A DNA stretch of 64,000 nt, taken from assembly GCA_965544035.1 (NCBI GenBank), contig CBEULR010000009.1, forward strand, positions 49,066 to 113,065, in the 5' to 3' direction. Origin of the DNA: CBEULR01 sp965544035 (lineage in GTDB: Bacteria > Bacillota > Desulfotomaculia > Desulfotomaculales > Desulforudaceae). A program made the position numbers and the translations under genes. Positions 53,401 through 61,666 of this stretch are shown here, piece after piece (within the stretch, counting starts at the first letter, position 1; every line of letters begins with the position of its first letter). The notes below the pieces were generated by a model that saw only the letters and a list, made by a program, of their open reading frames with translations, made no database searches and was not told where the DNA came from.

Positions 53401-54555
53401 AATGGTTTGCAGGCGTTTATAGATGAGAAAGATCCAGCATTGTCAGATATTATGGCGCGTGTTAATATTGATCTTCCTTTGGCTGTTTCACATCTGAAGA
53501 GATTAATGAACGAGGATGTCTGGATTTGGCAGATAGAGAAGGTTGAGGCACGTTTGCCAGAGCTACGATCTGAGTTCTACCTAACTGATGCACTTAACCA
53601 GTTGTGTGGGGTTAGTTATAAAGAATTAGATAAAGTAATTAAATATTTTGCACAAGAATGGCTCGGGAGATTAGGTAAGTTGCCTCTCCAAGTCCTTTGT
53701 ATGACGAAGGATTCTAACATAAGTATTATAATCAAAGAACTTAACCAATTGGTTTCTGCTGGTGCTCATGCTTATGCAAATAAGCATGAATTAGCATCAC
53801 GATTAATTCAGCATAGGGATGATATTCGCAGCGCCTTAAACGACCAGAATGGTGCTTTAATTCGATGGGTAAAGAAGGTCCTGAAACAAGAGTTGGCTGA
53901 TGAAGAAGCCAGAGAAGTACTTAAAAGGTTGGATAGCCTTGTAGAGGAAAGGAATTCCGAAGTCGTTAAGCAGGAAGTGAACAGACTTGTTGTGGATCTA
54001 GAGAGCGGGCGGTTGGTAAGTGAATTAAGGTCAAAATGGATTGAGATTACAGGGAGTGGATCACCCGCTGAATGGAGCCGATCGAATAGAGTACCACTTA
54101 GCTTAGTTCTGAGCGGGCAGGTTTATGCTGACTTATTTACAGTATTGAACGATCCAGCAACTAAAACAGTATCAGAGTTAAAGAAGAGCCTCAAACTACT
54201 TCAAGATAATGAAAAGCAGCTAAAAATACTGGCCAATCATTCCTATGTTGATAAGTATTTTCTGGAAGCCGTATTAGGTAGAAAATACATCAAAATAGTA
54301 AATGAGTCGCATATGACATCCCTAAAGGAGCGTCTTGTACGATGCATTGGTGAAGATGTCTTTCAGTGGCCTACACAAATTAGGAGAGTTAGGGATGTTG
54401 CCGAGGAGTGGGTGAAGTCATTTTATAGGGATGATCTTTATGGCCAAGTAGTGCAGAGAATAGACGCAATTCCCCTTAGTGAGGCGAAAAAGCTTCTGAA
54501 GTCCTTGGCGGAACAACCAGAGGTTGGCATTTTGATACTCAGCAACGGAGGGTAA
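50431..54555 (+). CDS. brxC: BrxC-like large P-loop ATPase (type 4 BREX)
   Basis: A 1374-residue AAA/STAND-like ATPase of the BrxC/PglY class, central to all BREX systems. Walker A GAYGTGKT at 65-72, Walker B IVFIWDEF with Asp252-Glu253, then a sensor-like THRSPDQF (about 287-294), and a very long helical region with few motifs. GTG 50431, eight bases after GGAGGAG, is preferred. Strongly AT-rich compared with the flanks. It abuts pglZ (stop to start 5 bp), so they are co-translated. Its exact job (remodelling phage or host DNA complexes) is not known. Confidence 0.85.
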   Translation: MWLYSDYLTIRKDFIPVFSKEADKLQPTSWKSFIPHSSMKKIMAGMMKALERGSPDDKLSLWIHGAYGTGKTYGAFLLKHLLEDDLNEVDDYLNRYQELKDFWHRLRQLRESGQYLVVYHSSAANITSSLRLLIEIQQLIKEALDRQGYTSIVGSTVKDTILSRLADQDSAFDWAKAFNKHRGKFLDFASPEAVVDRIANGSLDEVREVTDRVAYVLESEGFYVVDRPDVLKKWIKDVIRENNLKGIVFIWDEFTDYFKVNNSTSWLQEIAHFTTEASFYLLLITHRSPDQFRRLDDDTRRRLLERFHNFHFEMKPVTAYQLIGNVIEVTTDPERRSTWDVRVESFWDKVRKAATHVLGDEAKIQDFKRLIPLHPYSAYLLATISRQFSSSQRTLFRFMKEEDEHSFCRFIQEYPHNEWYWFTAEKLWDYFFNDPNNDFVEQVRDVVNYYRSRIDDLAEPNEIKCFKAVMLLIALWRQVPGVSSLRPTRRNLETMFLGTDIKGSIRTILSNLTQEGLINSRAIDGDEEFFIPLMTVDERKINDIKKQLESTYHFNRVVDEILSKPLVKQFNQSGAAGRRQHLVIVSAHQLRVNRERVIPEIKPYQLNVVLVVPEDEDEISVAEQEASRLARDNHMAIIVVIQAPFGKNRWQLLIKHLAHQRYCAQINDAQNERYYDTQVQNVVDGWSGIVRNSRHKLFYADDEHPISGSVGYQKAFEEVVADVFRYGPEKVSKIDPLYGERFGKSGAEIGLGVNTNLMNPYKDFVDELARQGFGGNVDGFNAKPEHPVSQMRSVVSRFFSTQESVYIYEIWERLQEPPYGLIPSPIAITLFGFIMREYAQGYYWSDGVTCFPLNHNKLAELLEAVLKGKRGSEDYSIRSMSQTAEKFCELVRNTFDLPPEKTKYPEDTKKYLRNYLNQVGYPLWALKYALDKSSRATPIIVNAFKELERIICIKDDDDNSLSDQGLDQVVKNLGAVSEDLKVFVAKAQFENGLQAFIDEKDPALSDIMARVNIDLPLAVSHLKRLMNEDVWIWQIEKVEARLPELRSEFYLTDALNQLCGVSYKELDKVIKYFAQEWLGRLGKLPLQVLCMTKDSNISIIIKELNQLVSAGAHAYANKHELASRLIQHRDDIRSALNDQNGALIRWVKKVLKQELADEEAREVLKRLDSLVEERNSEVVKQEVNRLVVDLESGRLVSELRSKWIEITGSGSPAEWSRSNRVPLSLVLSGQVYADLFTVLNDPATKTVSELKKSLKLLQDNEKQLKILANHSYVDKYFLEAVLGRKYIKIVNESHMTSLKERLVRCIGEDVFQWPTQIRRVRDVAEEWVKSFYRDDLYGQVVQRIDAIPLSEAKKLLKSLAEQPEVGILILSNGG

Positions 54556-54559
54556 ATTG

Positions 54560-56827
54560 GTGAAGCAGTTCGATGAATTGGATCAATTAATCAACTGCCT
54601 GAACACGGAGGCTAATGCAGAGACCAGATTCCCAGTGAGGTTCATTTTGGTTTCTGGCCAGGACGCTTGGTCACGTTTGGTACAGCGACTTCGAATCGAA
54701 GTCGATCATCACATCTGGCTATCGTCTTGGTGCGATGATGTTGATTGTTTGCCTTATCTAGGTCGCTTGGAGCCGGCTTTACTTGAGGAGACATCACCCA
54801 GGGTGCTTATATTACCCCTTTCCGAATGTATTCGATTTAGTCCTTCAGCAGCTGAGAGCCTTGTAAACCTGATCACTATGGAGAAGGTTGGATACCAGAG
54901 ATTTTATATCCCCCTATTTGAGCTAGACGATGTTTTTCATTTACAGATGGCTTCTGTATCTAGATATGGAGATGACCAGTGTAGTGATGTGTGGAAACTT
55001 AAGGGTTACTCTTCAGCAAGAGTGTATGTGGCTCCGGCGGCTATACGTCAAGGCATAAAAACAGTCAATGGTTTTAAAGATTATTTGGCTCTGTGGGAAC
55101 AGGGGGGAGATAAGGAGGTCCAATTTGTTACTAGTTTAGCACCCCATCTAACGAGTCAGGTTGGTAACTATGAAGTCAAGGTTTATGGTAACACCTACGA
55201 TATAGTGAAGAGTATAGTAAAAAATGACTACGCTGGAGCTAGCATTCTCCAATCCTGGGGTACTGATGCACAGTGGCAATGGTTATCGGAGCAATTGGCC
55301 AGTACTCAGGGGTTTAAATATGCTGTTTCTCGAACTTACAATGTGAGGAGCTATTCTCCTGACCTGCTGCATAAATGGAATAAGTTGGACGATAAGCATA
55401 GGTGGTTGTTGTGGCTATGGGGTAAGCTTGAGCTTGATAATTCAACATACTTAGGTTTGGTTCTTAATAAGAGTGTGTCTTTTGACACCTTCACTGACGA
55501 TGTGATAAACGGTGTTTTTAATATAGAAAAAATCCGGTTTTTGGAAGAACGGAAGTTTCTTTTAGAAGCTCTTGAGGTGATTGAGCTGCCGGAGTCCTTC
55601 TGGGCTTCGTATGACTGCCTGAAAGACCCTACAAAAAAACTGAAGGTTCTTAGTGGTATCACTAGGCGGGAAAGACAGGAAGTCATCTTGATAGTAAGAA
55701 ATTTAATTGAAAAGGATATCGATAAAAGTGAGTGGTGGTCCTACTTAGAAATTGCTTACCCTGAGCTTACCATGTACCTAAGTAGGCCCATTTTTGATCA
55801 TGAATTCATAGATGAGTATTTTGCATTGTATAGGGTCTCTAGAATTCTAGATAGACCTTTACCGCGGCTTCTTGAGATGGCTAAACAAGCTGCATCAGAT
55901 AGATTGTTTTGGACTTTCCCCACACGTGAATCAGAATTAGAAGCGCAAGCAAGTGTCGCTAAGGTGTGGGTAGATGGCATGGGTTTAGAATGGGTTGCTT
56001 TAATTACGGAGCTAATTCAATCTGCTGGCTTAAGCATAGGTACTAAAACAAGGGTTACAAGGGTTAACTTGCCATCTATAACGTCACAGAACAAAGGCTG
56101 GACTCAGCCATATGAGGTGGATACTAGACTAGATGAGATCGCACACAAGTCCACCTATAGTTTCCCGGAAGCGTTTGTCGAACAAATAGAGGTTGTTAAA
56201 GAAATTGCAGAAAAGGCAATTCAATTGATGTCACAGAACAAGAAAGTAGTTATAACGTCTGACCATGGGATGACGCGTTTTAAAAGCAACAATAGGCTAT
56301 CGACTCCAGAGGGGGCGACGACTCTCAAGTGTGGTCGTTATATCGAGCTTAGAGAAGATTATGATGAACACACGTTTTACAATGACCCATCTTGTATTGC
56401 GGAAGGTAACCGGTTGATCTCCACTGTTCATGAAAAGTTCGAGGGAGGGGCCGGTTTTGCTGGAGAGATACATGGGGGTGCAACCCTTGAGGAGTGCTTG
56501 GTCCCTGTGATAAGCCTTCACCAGGTTAGTAAATCGTTATTGTCTGAAACTTGTAAACTGGTGTTTCTCAGTCCTAAAGTAAAGCTAGACCATCACAATC
56601 ATGGTCAGCTTGTTGTCAAAATGGATCGTCCACTGGAAAAGCTTGTATTAATTGTCGGTGGGCGTGCATTTCAGGGCGTACATGGAGAAGCGAACGATTG
56701 GTTCTTTACGCTGGAAGGACTGCCACCAGGGGACCACAATGCTAGACTCAAGCTGGAAGATGATAGCTATATAGAAATAACAATAACCATTATCAAGGGT
56801 TTAATCCAAGACGATCTGGGATTGTAA
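54560..56827 (+). CDS. pglZ: PglZ-domain alkaline-phosphatase-fold protein
   Basis: A 755-residue protein of the PglZ family, the hallmark of BREX. The C-terminal half holds the alkaline-phosphatase-like core with the metal-binding VVITSDHGMTR (Asp568, His569) and GRYIEL nearby; a late GEIHGGATLEECLVP segment is typical of the family. PglZ is thought to be a phosphodiesterase-like nuclease or signalling partner. GTG 54560, seven bases after GGAGGG, is preferred to TTG 54557. Confidence 0.9.
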   Translation: MKQFDELDQLINCLNTEANAETRFPVRFILVSGQDAWSRLVQRLRIEVDHHIWLSSWCDDVDCLPYLGRLEPALLEETSPRVLILPLSECIRFSPSAAESLVNLITMEKVGYQRFYIPLFELDDVFHLQMASVSRYGDDQCSDVWKLKGYSSARVYVAPAAIRQGIKTVNGFKDYLALWEQGGDKEVQFVTSLAPHLTSQVGNYEVKVYGNTYDIVKSIVKNDYAGASILQSWGTDAQWQWLSEQLASTQGFKYAVSRTYNVRSYSPDLLHKWNKLDDKHRWLLWLWGKLELDNSTYLGLVLNKSVSFDTFTDDVINGVFNIEKIRFLEERKFLLEALEVIELPESFWASYDCLKDPTKKLKVLSGITRRERQEVILIVRNLIEKDIDKSEWWSYLEIAYPELTMYLSRPIFDHEFIDEYFALYRVSRILDRPLPRLLEMAKQAASDRLFWTFPTRESELEAQASVAKVWVDGMGLEWVALITELIQSAGLSIGTKTRVTRVNLPSITSQNKGWTQPYEVDTRLDEIAHKSTYSFPEAFVEQIEVVKEIAEKAIQLMSQNKKVVITSDHGMTRFKSNNRLSTPEGATTLKCGRYIELREDYDEHTFYNDPSCIAEGNRLISTVHEKFEGGAGFAGEIHGGATLEECLVPVISLHQVSKSLLSETCKLVFLSPKVKLDHHNHGQLVVKMDRPLEKLVLIVGGRAFQGVHGEANDWFFTLEGLPPGDHNARLKLEDDSYIEITITIIKGLIQDDLGL

Positions 56828-56843
56828 AATTGAGGTGAGATGA

Positions 56844-58298
56844 TTGGGTTCCACATCACTAGATAGCGATAAACTAAAGTCAGTATTCTCAGACATGTGT
56901 GTATACAAGAGTGCCCAAGGCAACAAATTTTTCTCGGCATTAGGTATTCCGTCGTTCTTGCGGGACTGGTTAGTTATGCGCTTTGCGGACCAGGCAGGCA
57001 ATATTGACATCGATGAAGTCAACGAGTACGTCAAGCGTTACATACCGTCGCGCGATCAGTGGGAGTTGCTTAAGAATGAAATGACTGAAGGAAGCCGTGT
57101 TAAGCTTCTTACTAAGGTTGCAGTTACCATCGATGTTCGTTCTGGGGAAGGGTTGTTTAGTCTGCCAGATCTTGGTTTTCCAGCGCGTAAGAATGAGGCG
57201 ATAATTGCCCCTCATGTATTGCGTAGCAAAAAGGATGTACTGCTTTCCTCTTCTGAAGCCTGGGGGGTAGTTGAGCTAGAATGGTATAAGGTACCTGTGA
57301 CAGGGCGTAGAGAGGAAGGAAGAGTGTTTATGACAGATTTTAAGCCCTTCCGTCCTTATCAGGTTGATTTAGAATTCTATCAGAGTGCCCGTAACGAGTT
57401 CACTCTAGATGAATGGATCGATTTGCTTCTACTGGCAATTGACTACAATCCAGATGGTTTTATCAGAGAACGGGAGAAGATGACGATGCTGAGTCGACTT
57501 CTTCCGTTTGTAGAGAAAAGAACAAATATTATTGAACTCGCGCCAAAGGGGACCGGCAAGTCGTATGTGTTTTCTCAAATTAGTAAGAATGGTTGGTTAG
57601 TAAGTGGAGGTAGTGTTACCAGGGCTAAGCTATTCTACGACATTGGACGTCGAACGGAAGGTTTAGTAAGTCGTTACGATTACGTAGCACTTGATGAAAT
57701 TCAGAGCATCAGCTTTCCCGATGAAGAAGAAATTAGAGGAGCCTTAAAAGGTTACCTTGAACAAGGTGAGTTCCGTATTGGCAGCTATCGCGGCGTAGGG
57801 GACGCCGGCCTTATTCTCTTAGGGAATATCAATGAAAAAGATATGGATGAAACCATAAACATGTTTCGGAGTTTGCCAGCTGTTTTCCAGGAATCAGCTT
57901 TGCTTGACCGTTTTCATGGTTTTATTAAGGGTTGGGACATTCCCCGTATGAGAGAAAATATGAAGGCCGACAGTTGGGGACTGAATGTCGAGTATTTCTC
58001 TGAAATTGTTCATGCGCTGAGAAGTGATATTAGATACCGTGCTGTGGTTGATGAACTACTTCACGTTCCCAAGGGCGCGGATACACGGGACACAGAGGCT
58101 ATCAAGCGGCTAACAACAGGTTATTTGAAACTTCTTTTCCCCAACGCATTATCCTCGAGTAGTATTGCTCTAGAGGACTTCGACACTTATTGTTTACAAC
58201 CAGCAAAACGAATGCGAGCAATAATACGAAGTCAACTCCATCTTTTAGATCCCGAGTACTCGGACACAATACCGGACATTCACTCCGTTAGTAACTGA
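56844..58298 (+). CDS. brxL: BrxL-type AAA+ ATPase (type 4 BREX)
   Basis: A 484-residue protein with the BrxL AAA+ core: PKGTGKS Walker A (Lys239), the following SGGSVTRAKLFYD and Walker B YDYVALDEIQS (Asp284, Glu285), and a later FMKGYL-like GALKGYLEQGEFRIGS and GNINEKDM. From memory, type 1 BrxL is about 680 aa with a Lon-like protease domain at the C-terminus; here the sequence ends about 200 residues earlier and no such Ser-Lys domain is evident. TTG start five bases after GAGGTGA, 16 bp downstream of pglZ. Confidence 0.83.
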   Translation: MGSTSLDSDKLKSVFSDMCVYKSAQGNKFFSALGIPSFLRDWLVMRFADQAGNIDIDEVNEYVKRYIPSRDQWELLKNEMTEGSRVKLLTKVAVTIDVRSGEGLFSLPDLGFPARKNEAIIAPHVLRSKKDVLLSSSEAWGVVELEWYKVPVTGRREEGRVFMTDFKPFRPYQVDLEFYQSARNEFTLDEWIDLLLLAIDYNPDGFIREREKMTMLSRLLPFVEKRTNIIELAPKGTGKSYVFSQISKNGWLVSGGSVTRAKLFYDIGRRTEGLVSRYDYVALDEIQSISFPDEEEIRGALKGYLEQGEFRIGSYRGVGDAGLILLGNINEKDMDETINMFRSLPAVFQESALLDRFHGFIKGWDIPRMRENMKADSWGLNVEYFSEIVHALRSDIRYRAVVDELLHVPKGADTRDTEAIKRLTTGYLKLLFPNALSSSSIALEDFDTYCLQPAKRMRAIIRSQLHLLDPEYSDTIPDIHSVSN

Positions 58299-58335
58299 TA
58301 CCGGAATGGGATGAGTCTTAAGAGGAGACTTTCTT

Positions 58336-59331
58336 ATGCCCTTTACCATTGTCCAGCAGGACATCACGAAGATGAAGGTGGACGCGATTGTCAATGCGGC
58401 GAACACCGCGCTTCAGATGGGCGGCGGGGTATGCGGAGCCATCTTCCGCACGGCGGGGAAGGCCGAGCTTCAAGCCGCCTGTGATAAGCTGGCCCCGATT
58501 CAGACGGGGGAGGCCGTGATCACGCCGGGGTTTCGGCTCCCGGCGAAATACGTCATCCATACGGCGGGTCCGATTTACCGCGATGGTAAGCACGGCGAAG
58601 AAGAGCTGCTGCGTTCTTGTTATCTCAACTCCCTGAAACTGGCCGTGGAGAACGGTTGTAAAAGCATTGCCTTCCCGCTGATTTCGAGCGGCATTTACGG
58701 CTACCCGAAGGCAGAGGCCCTCCGTGTGGCCACCACGGCCATCCGGGCTTTCCTAAATGACAATGACCTTGACGTCACGCTGGTGCTTTTTGATAAGGCC
58801 GCGTTTGTGACGGATCAGGAGCTTCTCGGTGCGGTCCGGAGTTACCTCCGTGAGAACTTGGTTGCCGGCGAGGAATTACCACATGTGGCGGAACATTCTC
58901 TGGCATTATATTTCCAGCCAACAGAAGCTGCGCCGATCTCTTCTGAAGCTTTGCCCTCAGAGATCACCGACCTTGTCGTGAACCTGGACGAGCCGTTTTC
59001 GACCACGCTGCTGCGTTTAATTGAGGCCAAGGGGAAGACCCCGGTTGAGGTCTATAAGCGCGCCAACCTGGACCGCAAGCTGTTCTCTAAGATTAAAACC
59101 AACTGCGCCTACGTGCCGAGCAAGCGCACCGCTATCGCGCTGGCCATCGCCCTGGAGCTCAGCCTGGAGGAGACCGAAGACTTGCTGGCCCGGGCCGGCT
59201 ATGCGCTCTCGCCGGCGCAAGAGTTTGATGTCATCATTCAATACTTCATCATCAATGGCCAGTACGACATCTTCGAGATCAACGAGGTGTTGTTCAGCTT
59301 CGACCAGCCGCTATTGGGTGGCGTGGGCTAA
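58336..59331 (+). CDS. Macrodomain protein with C-terminal helix-turn-helix region
   Basis: A 331-residue protein. The N-terminal macrodomain (about 1-170: VDAIVNAANTALQMGGGVCGAI, VIHTAGPIY, IAFPLISSGIYGYP) binds or hydrolyses ADP-ribose linkages. The C-terminal part (about 220-325: VYKRANLDRKLFSKIKT, PSKRTAIALAIALELSLEET, FDVIIQYFI, IFEINEVLF) is an XRE-like helical domain found fused to macrodomains or kinases in Firmicutes. Base composition is back to the GC-rich host type. ATG nine bases after AAGAGGAG. It precedes a broken vWA gene. Confidence 0.85.
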   Translation: MPFTIVQQDITKMKVDAIVNAANTALQMGGGVCGAIFRTAGKAELQAACDKLAPIQTGEAVITPGFRLPAKYVIHTAGPIYRDGKHGEEELLRSCYLNSLKLAVENGCKSIAFPLISSGIYGYPKAEALRVATTAIRAFLNDNDLDVTLVLFDKAAFVTDQELLGAVRSYLRENLVAGEELPHVAEHSLALYFQPTEAAPISSEALPSEITDLVVNLDEPFSTTLLRLIEAKGKTPVEVYKRANLDRKLFSKIKTNCAYVPSKRTAIALAIALELSLEETEDLLARAGYALSPAQEFDVIIQYFIINGQYDIFEINEVLFSFDQPLLGGVG

Positions 59332-59415
59332 CTAACGATTGTCGCTTTGCAGGCGACCAAACACCTTTTCAATAATGCCATCCTTGGGTTAACAAGACTT
59401 AAGGAGGGCATTACA

Positions 59416-60073
59416 TTGAAAAAAGGATTAACCGAACTGGTATTTATCCTGGACAAGAGTGGCTCGATGGGCGGTTTGGAGTCGGATACCATCGGCGGCT
59501 ACAATGCTATGCTTACGAAGCAGCAGGCCGTGGAGGGTGAGTGCCGGATCACGACCGTGCTGTTTGACCACAACTATGAACTCCTGCACGACCGCATTGA
59601 CATCCGGGCGGTCGGTCAGCCCCATCACAGCCAAGGATTATGTGGTTGGCGGCACGACCGCACTTCTTGACGCTATCGGTCGGACCATACATAAAATTCA
59701 AAACGTGCAAGAACGCACCGCAGACGACTACCGTGCCGAAAAGGTGCTGTTTGTGATCATCACCGACGGCTTGGAAAACGCGAGCCGTGAATACTCACTG
59801 GAAATGGTGAAGACGCTGATCGAACGTCAGAAGTCGGAACACGGGTGGGAGTTCATCTTCCTCGGCGCGAACATCGATGCCGTGGAAACCGCCGGCTAGT
59901 TCGGGATTTCCGCCGGCTATGCCCAGGACTTCATCGCCGACGGCGATGGTGTGGAACTGAACTTCCAAGTGATGAGCAGCGCAGTTGCGTCGTTCCGTAA
60001 GTACGGGGCCGTGCCAGAAGACTGGCATGACGAGATAAAAAAGGACTACAAGCGGCGTGGTGGGAAGCGATAG
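59416..60073 (+). pseudogene. Von Willebrand factor A (TerF-like) gene, broken
   Basis: Starts TTG 59416, seven bases after AAGGAGGG, with the MIDAS motif DKSGSMGG near the N-terminus, then GGTTALLDAIG and ITDGLENASREY in another frame. A +1 shift lies in the four-C run 59620-59623; removing one C restores VGQPITAKDYVVGGTTALL. Downstream an in-frame TAG (59897-59899) interrupts DAVETAG/FGISAGYAQDF. The intact gene would end at 60071-60073 with about 218 codons. Two independent lesions argue for real decay rather than one sequencing error. Confidence 0.85.
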
Positions 60074-60148
60074 GGGATACGGCTAATTCAAGCTATAGGC
60101 TAGGTTGCAGGAAGGATAATGCAATGGGTCGAAAACTAGGGTAATGTA

Positions 60149-61666
60149 GTGTTAGAGGGGCTGAGAGATCAGTTGAGCGCGATTGATGAACTAGCGAGGG
60201 TTATTGCCCTTGGTTACCCGGCAGATGCCGAGGAAAAAGAACTGAAGTCGCAGATGGATGGGGCGATTCAGGGTGTGTTCGGTGAACGCTACCATGCCCG
60301 CTCGCCGTACCGTTTCCGTACTGTTCTCTTTTCAGGTAATGATAAAGTCTCGTTTGCGGGCTTAGTGCGCGAAGACGCGCCGGACAGCGGGGTGTACGGC
60401 GGAATGTCCCTAATCTGGTTCCCAGTAGGGCATGACGACGGACAACCTGCATCGTCTTTACTGACTCTGGTATGTGGCACCAAGGGATTGTCACCTGACG
60501 AGCACATTCTTGGCCGACCGGGGCACGTGCGGCATCTGCAGGGGCTTCGCCGCTACCTTGCTGCCTCGGTGGGTGTTTCAGTATGGGTCAAGCACGACCC
60601 AACCAACCTGGGGCAACCGGTTCCGAAGGTGATTCAGGAACAGTATCCGCAGTTTTCACGCGTCTTCAGCCGATACGGAAACTTCATCTATTGCGCGGTT
60701 CAGGTTCCAAAGGAACTAGAAAAGGCTCGTACAGTGGTATCAGCCTTTCTTGATCTCTATGCCTGGGAGCGGAATTGGACGCCACTAAAGGCGGCCTCTG
60801 AAGAGATTATTGAATTCAGAAACGGGTTGCGAAACCATCTTTTCCCTTGTGTTACACAAGAGGAATTGGTAAACTTGATTCGTACGCGCCGTTTCGTGGT
60901 TCTGCAGGGTCCTCCTGGGACAGGTAAGACAAGAATGGCGAAGCGTATCTTGCGCGAAAACTTTAAGGGTAAAGGGCGGAGTGTACAGTTCCATCCGGCA
61001 GTGACCTATGAAACATTCGTGGCGGGGATTACGCCGGCCGTATCAGAAAAGAACCTTTTGTTCACAGTTTCTCCGGGCTGGCTCCTGCAGGCGATTCGCG
61101 ATACCCGTGACGATGAGTTTCTACTACACATCGATGAAATCAACCGGGCGGACTTGAGCCGCGTCCTTGGTGAGGCGATCTATCTCTTCGAACCGCGAGA
61201 GATTGCGTCTGGTGAATTGGGATCGGTGCGTTTGCCACAGGAGTTGGATGATGGCACCCGCGATCTGACTATGCCTCAAGGTCTTTACATTTTGGGCACG
61301 ATGAATACTGCTGACCGCTCTATTGCCATACTTGATATGGCTGTACGGCGCCGGTTTGCTTTTGTAGACGTCTGGCCGGATATTGAGGTTGTAACGAACC
61401 AGGGAATAGCCTTGGCCACCGAGGCTTTTTCACGGCTGCAGGACATTTTTGTCCAATATTGTCCCGATGAGGCTTTGTCGCTTGTACCTGGGCATTCGTA
61501 TTTTTTGGCTGATTCAGAATCAGAATTGAAGAGCCGACTAGTATTCGAATTGATTCCGCTGTTGCGTGAATACCTATTAGACGGCAGACTCGGTTCATGT
61601 GAGAGCGAAATAAGAGCCTATATTGACTGGCTGGAAGGCGAGATTGCTTATGGGGTCGAGGAGTAG
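60149..61666 (+). CDS. mcrB: McrB-like GTPase of a type IV restriction system
   Basis: A 505-residue protein. The N-terminal region (about 1-210, RFRTVLFSGNDKVSFAGLV and GGMSLIWFPVG) resembles the DUF3578/MrcB-N DNA-binding domain that reads modified DNA. The C-terminal AAA+ motor has Walker A GPPGTGKT (254-261), HIDEINRADLSRVLGE and the McrB signature MNTADRS (385-391), which favours GTP. GTG start, seven bases after AGGG. It overlaps mcrC. Confidence 0.9.
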   Translation: MLEGLRDQLSAIDELARVIALGYPADAEEKELKSQMDGAIQGVFGERYHARSPYRFRTVLFSGNDKVSFAGLVREDAPDSGVYGGMSLIWFPVGHDDGQPASSLLTLVCGTKGLSPDEHILGRPGHVRHLQGLRRYLAASVGVSVWVKHDPTNLGQPVPKVIQEQYPQFSRVFSRYGNFIYCAVQVPKELEKARTVVSAFLDLYAWERNWTPLKAASEEIIEFRNGLRNHLFPCVTQEELVNLIRTRRFVVLQGPPGTGKTRMAKRILRENFKGKGRSVQFHPAVTYETFVAGITPAVSEKNLLFTVSPGWLLQAIRDTRDDEFLLHIDEINRADLSRVLGEAIYLFEPREIASGELGSVRLPQELDDGTRDLTMPQGLYILGTMNTADRSIAILDMAVRRRFAFVDVWPDIEVVTNQGIALATEAFSRLQDIFVQYCPDEALSLVPGHSYFLADSESELKSRLVFELIPLLREYLLDGRLGSCESEIRAYIDWLEGEIAYGVEE

